From Chlorocebus sabaeus (lineage: Eukaryota; Chordata; Mammalia; Primates; Cercopithecidae): a stretch of DNA of 64,000 nt. Shown here in pieces: positions 56,048 to 64,000 of this stretch (position 1 is the stretch's first letter; every line of letters starts with the position of its first letter). Below the pieces are notes generated by a model. That model saw only the letters and a list, made by a program, of their open reading frames with translations, searched no databases and was not told the DNA's origin. The DNA lies in assembly GCF_047675955.1 (NCBI RefSeq), contig NC_132914.1, positions 40,015,521-40,079,520 on the forward strand. The letters run 5' to 3'. The translations under genes and the position numbers were made by a program.

Positions 56048-56374
56048 GTTTGTTTGTTTTGTTTTGTTTGTTTGTTTGTTTGTTTTTGAGACGGAGTTTC
56101 ACTGTTGTCGCCCAGACTGGAGTGCAGTGGCGCGATCTGGGCTCACTGCAACCTCCGCCCCGCCCCCGTGTTCAAGCGATTTTCCTGCCTCAGCCTCCTG
56201 AGTAGCTGGGATTATAGGTGCCTGCCACCACGCCCAACTAATTTGTGTATTTTTAGTAGAGACGGGTTTTCCCCATGTTGGCCAGGCTGGTCTCGAACTG
56301 CTGACCTCAGGTGATCTGCCTGCTTCAGCCTCCCAAAGTGCTAGGATTACAGGCGTGAGCCACTGAGTACGGCT
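56048..56374 (-). mobile_element. Alu SINE (S/Y) with (TTTG)n tail
   Basis: (GTTT)n at 56048-56083, GAGACGGAGTTTCACTGTTG to GTGAGCCACTGAGTACGGCT. Several CpGs are preserved (GTGGCGCGATCTG). Confidence 0.95.
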
Positions 56375-56399
56375 GCAACTTCTTTTTAAAAATAGCATT

Positions 56400-57182
56400 T
56401 TTGTGTATTGAATTGTGTCCTTCAAAATTTCGTGTTGAAGTCCTTACCTGCAGTACCTCAGAATGCCACCTTATTTGGAGATAAGGTCTTTGCAGAGTTA
56501 ATCAAGTTAAAATGATGTCACTAAGGTCAGTCCTAATCCAATATGACTTTTATCCTTATAAAAAGGGAAAACTTGGGCCGGGCATAGTGACTCATACCTA
56601 TAATCCCAGCACTTTGGGATGCTAAGATGGGAGAGTCACTTAAGCCCAGGAGTTTGAGATGAGCCTGGGCAACAGGCAACACAGGGAGCTCTTGTCTCTC
56701 CAAAAATAAAAGAAAAAAGAAATCACCAGGTGTGGTGGCATGGGTATACACCTATGTTCCCAGCTACTGGAAGGCTGAGGCAGGACAATCACTTGCGCCC
56801 AGGACATCAAGGCTGTGGTGATGCATTATGGTGCCCCTGCACTCTAGCCTCGGCAATACAGTGAGACCGTGTCTCAAAAGAGGTGGGGAACAGAATTTGG
56901 AGACAGACGTGCATACAGGAAGAACACCACGTAGAGGTGAAGGTGGAGATCAGGGTGATGCTTCTGCAAGCCAAGGAACATCACTGATTGCCAGCAAATT
57001 ACCAGAAGCCAGGAGAGAGGCACGGGACAGATTCTTCCTCACAGCTCCCAGAAAGAACCAACCTTACTCACACCTTGATCTCAGACTTTCCATCTGCACA
57101 ATCGTAAGACAATAAATTTCAGTTGTTTCAGCCACCCAGTTTGTGGTACTTTATTATGGCAGCCCCAGCAAACTAGTACAAT
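56400..57182 (+). mobile_element. MaLR-type solo LTR (MLT1-like), split by an Alu
   Basis: Left part: TTGAATTGTGTCCTTCAAAA, GGAGATAAGGTCTTTGCAGA, CCTAATCCAATATGACTTTT. Right part: GAATTTGGAGACAGACG, CAGCCACCCAGTTTGTGGTA, CTTTATTATGGCAGCCCC. Together these give one LTR of ordinary length when the AluJ at 56576-56882 is removed. No internal retroviral sequence. Confidence 0.8.
56576..56882 (+). mobile_element. AluJ SINE inside the LTR
   Basis: GGCCGGGCATAGTGACTCAT to GACCGTGTCTCAAAAGAGG. The left arm has a small repeat (GGGCAACAGGCAACACAGG) and no long poly(A). Confidence 0.94.
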
Positions 57183-57499
57183 ACCCAACTATGTCATGCT
57201 CTGAATGTGTCCTGGCTCACTAAAGAGGATTTTCATATTTAGATGAAGAATTCATGACAATGTGGGCCACAAGCTTGAGACTTAAGTAACAATTGGACAG
57301 TGTTAGCAGTCTTTGTTCGATTCCCAGGTCTATTTGATTCCTAGGATTTGCTTGGCTTCTGCTCCCTGTGTCTCTTGTTCATCCACACATGGGACTCCTT
57401 TCTTTGACCTGCAGACCCAGCCCCGCCCAGTTTTTGCAGAATGAATCAGTGTTGACCCTGTAATGATATGCCAGGGCCTGGCTGTCAGGCGTGTTCCCA

Positions 57500-57890
57500 G
57501 GCTGAAAATCCTACCTACGCTCTTCAGGGCTTTCAGGATAGAGTGCACACTCCTTGGATTAGTTCTAAAGGTCTTTCATATTTGCACTGTGCCTATCTCT
57601 CTGGCTTTTTTTTTTTTTTTTTTTAACTACTCTCCTCCCTTGTTTGCTCTAACCATATTAAACTATTTACACTTCTTCAAAAGCATCAGGGTGTTTTATG
57701 ACTCTGTGCTTTGAAAATACCTAGAATGTTACCTGCTGAAAATTGCCCTCTTTATTTAGCTAACTCCTGCTTATCCTTTACAATTCGACTCCAACATCAC
57801 CTTCTTGGTAGTCCATTGATGTGCATTATTTATTGTTTTGCCCACCAAGCTTGTTTCTCCTTCTTTGTAATGCCCCTGATTTCCCTTGAG
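57500..57890 (+). repeat. LINE L2 fragment
   Basis: TCAGGGCTTTCAGGATAGAG, ATCTCTCTGGCTTTTTTT, TACCTGCTGAAAATTGCCCT, ACAATTCGACTCCAACATCA, TTGTTTTGCCCACCAAGCTT are diverged but ordered L2 motifs. Confidence 0.6.
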
Positions 57891-58089
57891 GAACAACCTT
57901 CTCCCACTGTCAGTGCACATGGATTAGTTGGAGACTCATCCCTGGTTTTGGTGTTAGGATCAGGTGACCCAGACCTGGAGAATTAGAGCACTGGATCCCC
58001 TGACCAAAAGATTAGTTCAGGGATGGGCATGTGACCCAAGTCAGGTATTGGGATTTGTGCGTGAGCTCTTAGTGATTCCACAACAACAA
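57891..58089. repeat. Probable ancient interspersed repeat, family not determined
   Basis: CCTGGAGAATTAGAGCACTG, TTAGTTCAGGGATGGGCATG and TGACCCAAGTCAGG resemble a common old mammalian repeat, but I cannot place the family. Confidence 0.4.
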
Positions 58090-58190
58090 CTTCAACAAGT
58101 ATTTATCGATCACTTATGTGCTAGCCACCGCCTTGCTGGGAATTCAACAGTAAACCAAATAGCCAAAGTCTCTATCCTTACGGATTTTTT
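58090..58190 (-). repeat. LINE L2 3'-end fragment
   Basis: TTCAACAAGTATTTATCGAT, CACTTATGTGCTAGCCACCG, AATTCAACAGTAAACCAAAT. Confidence 0.7.
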
Positions 58191-59004
58191 ATTCATAGAC
58201 AGGAGATATTCTCTTGTTCTTCTGTCTTTTAAACATACATCTTGGAATACAAACGTCTAGATTCCAGAAACTATTTTGTCACCACATGAAGCCTGAGCAT
58301 TAAGCAAGCATGGAGGATAGAAGGGAGACATGGTGAGAGAACAGGATCTGATGGCATGATTTGAGCTCCTGGAACAAACTCTACCTGAAAATGAGATACC
58401 ACTAAACTTTTCAGTTAATTTACTATTTTGTTGTCATTTAAGTCAATTTGGGGTTTAAGTGACTTGCAAATTAAGGAGTACTGTTTGGTACACCCTTCCA
58501 CCATTTAGAGGCTACTTTTCTCTGTTGAACTTTATACTCCTCTATCATTTTATTTATTTGATTAGTTATTCCTTTATTCCAAAAAAGATTTATGTCCACT
58601 TACTGTTATGTAACAATAACACATAGCAAGTTAGCATAACTTGAAAGTAGGTATGAAAGATGAGAAAAAGAAATGAGACAAGTTCATAAAATTCATCCCA
58701 CAAAGACTGAGACACAATTTAGTTTTCAGATTTCTAACAGCCAATGTGACAATGGTTACGTCATTCTTACACAATGGAAAAGGTATCTAAGTTAAAACAA
58801 TCCTGTTCTTAGGAGAAGCATGACTATTAGTTAGTTGAAGAGCAGAAAGAATCACCCCAGGTCGCCATGAAGAAGGCTCTGGAGAAATGGTGAACAACAT
58901 CCTCACAGAGCACTCACAATGTGTTTCTTGGGGATATTTCTCAGAGCACCCGTGAATTCAATGAAATTTATTTTTTAGAAGAGCAATTTAATTACTTCAT
59001 TTTG
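58191..59004. other. Single-copy AT-rich block
   Basis: No recognised repeat or exon. Confidence 0.45.
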
Positions 59005-59284
59005 TCCGGTCATGGTGGCTCACGCCTGTGATTCCAGCACTCTGGGAGGCTGAGAAGGATGGATCACCTGAGGTCAGGAGTTCAAGACCAGCCTGACCAA
59101 CATGGTGAACCCTGCCTCTACTAAAAATACAAAAATTAGCCAGGCATGGTGGCGGGTGCCTGTAATCCCAGCTACTTGGGAGGCTGAGGCAGGAGAATTG
59201 CTTGAGCCTGTGATGTGGAGGTTACAATGAGCTGAGATTGCACCACTGCACTCCAGTCTGGGAGACAGAGTGAGACTCCATCTC

Positions 59285-59312
<28 letters not shown>
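59005..59312 (+). mobile_element. AluS SINE
   Basis: Complete dimer with a 27-base poly(A). Target duplication TTACTTCATTTTGT and TCACTTCATTTTGT. Confidence 0.97.
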
Positions 59313-59315
<3 letters not shown>

Positions 59316-59399
59316 CTTCATTTTGTAACGGCACTTAACAGAATATATGACAATTACAATAAAGTGAGTAGTCCAAAGTGTTCTGGTATTGCATAGTTG

Positions 59400-59765
59400 G
59401 AGGGGATGGAGGTAGAGTGAGGGAAGACTTCTTGGAAGAAGAGGCAACTAGAAGATGAACTATCTGAGGGTAAGATGTAGGCGTGTAGGTGTGTGTGCTC
59501 ATATGTCTAAGCATTTTGGGCAGAGGGAACATCATGTGTAAAGGTGAGGAGGTGAATGCAAGTAGGCTGAATCTAAGGACATGAAATATGTCCAGTCTGG
59601 CTGCAGTGTGGGGCACAAAAGGAGAGCAGTGAGGTGGAGGCTTGGATGAACCTGCAGAGGTGGGCAGAGGCTAAGGCATGTATGAGCTTAAAAGCGGGGA
59701 CAAGTTTTGTGGGAGAAGATAAGGAGTTCCGTTTTGGATGGCCACAGAAAGTAATCTTCAAAATT
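59400..59765 (-). repeat. LINE L2 interior, reverse
   Basis: GGGAAGACTTCTTGGAAGAA, TTTTGGGCAGAGGGAACATC, ATGTGTAAAGGTGAGGAGG, CAGTCTGGCTGCAGTGTGGG, GCATGTATGAGCTTAAAAGC, AAGGAGTTCCGTTTTGGATG are in reverse L2 order. Confidence 0.75.
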
Positions 59766-60344
59766 GGCTAAAAGAAGAAGCCAAAGAGATAGGAAGGAGT
59801 TAGTGAGAAAGTGTTGAATGAATACCAAAGAAGAGGGCATTTCAGGAAGAGAGCAGTACCAACCCTCTTCTAAGTTTTAAGCTGCCCAGAGCAAACTGTG
59901 CTCCATGCAGCCCGAGAGTCCCATCACTAAGAGGTTTAAAGGAGGCCCTCGAAGGGTTTGATGGGTGGGCTTTGGGGACCCCAGGAGGATTCAGCAGTTT
60001 ATAGTAGTTCTGTAAAGCAGACCAAGCTGATCTGCACTTCCTTTGGGCAATCCTCCACAAATATGCTTTCACCAGGCTTTTGGGAGTATGGCCAGCGGTG
60101 ATTTTGAGATTATAATCCTTGGGCAATACTCAACTATTCTGTGTTGTTCATTAAAAAATGAATTATATATTTTCACAGTCAACTGAGCTGAATTGAGAAT
60201 TTCATGTAAAAGCTGAGTTTACTTAGTACATATGCAAGAATTGAAGGCCATTTCCCCTCTGCTGAAAGATGAGCGGAAGGAGGACATTGGGTCAGGGTTC
60301 ATTCCTTTGTCACAGCAATCTTTGTCATCTTTGATTTGCTGCCT
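59766..60344. other. Single-copy spacer
   Basis: The 94-codon minus-strand frame at 59842-60126 has no recognisable domain. No exon supported. Confidence 0.4.
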
Positions 60345-60462
60345 TTTCCATTAGTGTGTCCCTGGAGGGCAGAATGCTGCCTAATTCAGTGTTGCGACTC
60401 CAATGCCTGGCACAGTGACTAGAACAGAGTAGGTGCTCAGTATCCACTGAAAGATAAATAGA
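60345..60462 (+). repeat. LINE L2 3' end
   Basis: GTCCCTGGAGGGCAGAATGC, CAATGCCTGGCACAGTGACT, GAGTAGGTGCTCAGTATCCA. Confidence 0.7.
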
Positions 60463-62313
60463 TACTGGGACCTTAATGGAGAGCTGGTAGGGAGAAGGGA
60501 GTGAGGTGGGGGCAGGTAGGGCCAGCCAGCCCATACCCTAAGGTGATCCAGCCAAGCCTAGTGTGGTTCACAGTGTGAAGGAGGTTGGGGCCACATATTT
60601 GGACAGTAGAGTCAGCCTTAGGATGGGGAGGCAGTGAGCTAGGTAAAGCAGCAATTAGGGGTTAGGGGCGGAGTCTAACCTCCCAGGAAGAGGAAATGTC
60701 AGGTTGTTATGGTTCAGCCAATGGAGCTAAAGTTCAGGTGTGGACCAGAGTCCCAGTGGTCAAATTAGGAAGTAGTGTGAAATCCAGTGGTGTGTACATA
60801 TGATTGGGGGCACAGCTATGGCTTGAAGGAGCTCCATAGCAGATACCCAACTTCGGGAAACAAGATTAATTTCAGACCTCTACTAGCAAAATGGAGGGGC
60901 TGAGACTGCAGAATAGATTGGTGGTTGGTTTATTTTGGTTCTCTGACTCTGGCTTTCTTATTTATACTTCAAACCCACAATATTGATTTCACATACCTGT
61001 GAATTTGAGAAAGAGAGAGGAAAAGGATAAATAAATGTCCTTTTTGCTCAAAGCTACTAATCTTATTTTATTTCAGATCTTCTTGGTGCAATGTAGAGAC
61101 ACTCAAGACTGAATTTTTTTTTTTTTTTTTACTCTGGGAGCTTACAGAAACTTAAGACTGAGTGACATGCTGGCTTCTAATGTTCTTTTGGGAAATGTCT
61201 TGGGTTAAATGGTGCTTTCATTTTCTCTTTTTTCATATAAAAAGAACTCTGGGACTTGTAGTTGAGTCACTGAAGGAGGACTAAAATCAATCCTCTACCT
61301 CTGAAACTCGAGATCTTAGATTTTACTATATATTCTCTCATTCCTATAAAAGATAGCAGCTCCTGCTTCAGAATGTTGCTTATTCTGCTACTTTTGACCC
61401 CAGGCTTGAAGAACTCCTATAGATAGCACGTGATGTTCCATACATCTCTTCAAGTGTGACCTACAATGACTCCATTAGCTTTTCCTTTCACTAGTGCTGT
61501 TGCTGGGGCAGAAGTCCCCAGAGGTCTGAGTTTAAAGAATTCCACCCTTCCTAGGCACACTCCTGCCCCCGACCACAACTCCCAGCCCGAGCTCAGGATC
61601 TGTGAGGCACTAAAGTAAAACAAAACTCAAGAAAGCATAAGAAAAAGAGTGACATGTTCAATAGTGGTTATGAGTTGGAAGTATAAAAAGCTTTCAAATA
61701 GAGATTACTACATTTACACTCTATTTTCTTATGGAAAAATTATTGGTTTTGCTCCCAACTCTGAAAATCCAGATATAGCAGTGGATGCTAGGAAGGAATT
61801 AGGAGCAGCTTGAAGCAGCTCTCATTTTTGAACTCCAGGGAACTGATTCCCAGGCTAGAACCCCTGCTACCAGGATGTGGCTTTCTGGTGAATGAGAGCC
61901 ATTGATGGGCCTAGATATTAGTCTTTTATGTTAGTATGCTAACCATGTGACTAGAACACATTCTCCTCTACATTACTGTCCTAAAGCATTAGCAAAATAA
62001 TATGTCACTCTTGATGCGATTGAGTGAAATGTATAAAGGAAATTGGTTTACTAAACCCATTAGGTTAAAAGGCAAATGGGAGATTAAAACAATAATCAAA
62101 CGGCAATATTTTAATTTTTAGGATTAGTTATCTGACAGGAAATTTCTCTTTTAATTTACTTTCTACATTATAAAATAATGAAGTTTAAGGAGCCTTAGAG
62201 AGAAACACACAAATCAGCACACTTAGTCCTTTTTATAGAGTTTCAGAGTTCCAACCCACTCTTGCTAAAAAGTACTATTTCAGCCACCAAAACAGAATAA
62301 TTCAATATGATAA

Positions 62314-62346
<33 letters not shown>

Positions 62347-63189
62347 CCCATAGAGATAAGGAGCTAAAATGAAGTCAAAGAATCGGGAATAAATTTTCCC
62401 CAAATGAATGACTCAAGATGTGAGATCCCAGCCTATACGTCTGGCTGGCACTTGAACTCCTACATTTGCAAGTTGTATGAAATCTCCTCTAATCTGAAAT
62501 TGGAATTTGCCTGTATGCAGCTATAGTTTTCTTATTCTTACTGTCTGGTTAAATAGGTTAAAACAGGCAGGCAAGTCTGTCAGCAGGGCCTGAGAGAAAC
62601 AAGAATGTGGTGGGATGTTTATATCTTTGCTCATTGATTCACTTTGCAGGAATCAGGAGAAGTGTGTGAGTGACAGTGTTAGGGGAAAAAGGAAGAGAAA
62701 GGAGAGGTAACTCTCAAAACACAGCCAGAGGAAACAAAACTCTTGTTACAATCATGGTAGAAAGGTCTTGATACTATTTTTCCCCAGAATTGAGGTGGAT
62801 GTGGCTATCAGGGAGCACCTCCATAGAGGCAAAGTTGTTGAAAACTGATCTAAGTCATATGATTTTACGTAGTGCAACTGCCCATCAATGGATTCAGGCC
62901 TGGCACTTGGCACGTTTTTTATTATTATTATGAATATTATTTTTATTAGAGTACTGAGGGTTAATAACAGAATACTACATTTTCTTTTCTTCTCACTTTT
63001 TAAATTAGAAGCTGACATTGATTTAAAATGTCTAATAGAAAGCCATGGCTTATTCTTCACTGATTTATGAGCATCAAAGGATGGGAAGCTAGCCGCATTC
63101 TTATCATTTCAGTGGTTCATTCTCCCCTTGTTCTGAGTGAGGTTTTCTAATGTATTGGCTATTTGGTGTCTAAGGTTTTATCATCTCTA
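60463..63189. other. Single-copy block with isolated A30
   Basis: 2.7 kb without Alu. G-rich near 60.48-60.7 kb, T18 at 61113-61130, and a 30-base poly(A) at 62316-62345. No exon with paired splice sites found. Confidence 0.45.
62316..62345. repeat. Poly(A) run of 30
   Basis: Not preceded by Alu or recognisable L1 sequence. It could be the tail of an old retrocopy whose body has decayed, or a simple homopolymer. Confidence 0.95.
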
Positions 63190-63380
63190 CTGTTCACCTG
63201 GCACTTTGCACATCTGCTCACAATACTTGGCATGGTTTCGGTGTGTTTTAAAGCTCTGATTAGGCTGTTGGCCCATGGAGGGCAGGAGCCATTTCCTAGA
63301 CTTTTTTATATCCCTTACATACACCTATGCACTTGGTACTGTGTCTGCACGTAAACTAAATGTAATGAATATTGGTTGAT
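63190..63380 (+). repeat. LINE L2 3' end
   Basis: GGCCCATGGAGGGCAGGAGC, TTTTATATCCCTTACATACA, CTATGCACTTGGTACTGTGT. Confidence 0.65.
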
Positions 63381-63429
63381 TACTGTTCTATTTTTTTCAG
63401 TATGTAATTCCATAGATTGATATGCTCTT

Positions 63430-63605
63430 ACACAAAATAATAGTTTTTAGATCTAGAAGAGCTGTGGGGGAATCATTAGTCCAAGCATGTCATTTTATAG
63501 AAGCAGAAACTGAGACTTCTCAAAGAGAGAAAATGCGCTCACAGTTACATGGCACAGTGGGGATTAGAACTTGGCGGTCAGACTCCTGCTTTTTCCTTTT
63601 GTCCC
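63430..63605 (-). repeat. MIR SINE
   Basis: CATTTTATAGAAGCAGAAAC, TGAGACTTCTCAAAGAGAG, GGGGATTAGAACTTGGCGGT, CAGACTCCTGC match reverse MIR. Confidence 0.75.
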
Positions 63606-64000
63606 TTCCCAGTTGGAGAAACTAGTGTTTAAGTAAAGTTCAAGAGACTAGGGAATGAGTGGTAAAATGGATTAGCAGCATACACCATGGGCTGGTAAGT
63701 CGCCATTCTTAGTTTTGTGTATAATAACAATTACGTAAGCATGGCCTAAGTCGTTCTGTATGTCACTCAATACTAAAGGCTAATCAGGCAGGCTTCTCTG
63801 CCTTTGTGCAGGGCAAAGAGAATGTTTCACAGGCACGTGCCTAAGTATGAAGAAGAGAATAAGGCAGCAAACAGTGTGCCTACCTGCTTTCTTCCTCAAG
63901 GCCTGGGTTGCATGGTTTCTGTAAAGGCTCTTTTTATGCAGTTATTTCCGGGCCACTAGCCAAGGTGAAAACATTCTTTTCCTTGACCACAATCCAAAAG
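63606..64000. other. Single-copy terminal stretch
   Basis: No repeat recognised. A minus-strand GCAG|GTAGGC near 63881 is donor-like but has no supporting context. Confidence 0.4.

Noticed and set aside
1..64000. CRISPR arrays, operons, ribosome binding sites, tRNA and rRNA genes
   Set aside because: No regular spacer-repeat structure was seen and no cloverleaf with intact A/B boxes outside SINE sequence. The DNA is clearly primate nuclear DNA.

Overview
The window is nuclear DNA from a primate, almost certainly human or a close relative. The evidence is about 40 Alu elements (J, S and Y types, many with visible target-site duplications), plus MIR and L2 fragments, MaLR-type LTRs, and Tigger and hAT DNA-transposon relics. 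There are long AT-rich single-copy stretches and one sharp CpG island. I see no bacterial, phage or organellar genes, no CRISPR array and no intact tRNA or rRNA gene.

The one clear gene landmark is the CpG island at about 53.7-54.83 kb. Read on the minus strand it contains, in transcription order, a TATA-like box, an Sp1-type GC box, a GC-rich 5' leader with two short closed upstream reading frames, an 8-bp GC minisatellite, and a near-consensus splice donor (CGAG|GTGAGT, last exon base 54186). I read this as the promoter and non-coding first exon of a minus-strand gene whose first intron runs towards position 1. I cannot name the gene from the sequence. A second strong minus-strand donor (CCG|GTAAGT, last exon base 49590) marks a possible alternative or second 5' exon. 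No other convincing exon was found, so most of positions 1-54,184 is probably intron and 55-64 kb is probably upstream intergenic DNA.

Layout: 0-13 kb, Alus, two Tigger elements that each carry an Alu monomer, MIR/L2, hAT elements and a MaLR LTR. 13-20.5 kb, an Alu-dense stretch with MIRs split by Alus and a full hAT MITE at 17.5 kb. 20.5-27 kb, mostly single-copy, with three small tandem duplications or microsatellites and a 2-kb repeat-free block at 22.5-24.57 kb. 27-33.3 kb, an Alu cluster and L2. 33.5-46.5 kb, an L1 tail, two CTCF-like motifs, (AT)n and (CA)n microsatellites and a nested DNA transposon. 46.5-56.05 kb, a 9.5-kb stretch with no full-length Alu that surrounds the promoter. 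56-64 kb, an Alu-split MaLR LTR, L2/MIR and single-copy DNA.

Nearly all open frames in the window lie in Alu, L2 or Tigger sequence or in the stop-poor CpG island and are not genes. Repeat family names come from recognising consensus features by eye; subfamily names are tentative. I found no clear new biological system. The points most worth checking are the promoter architecture, the G4-capable leader repeat, the possible alternative exon, and the repeat-free blocks.
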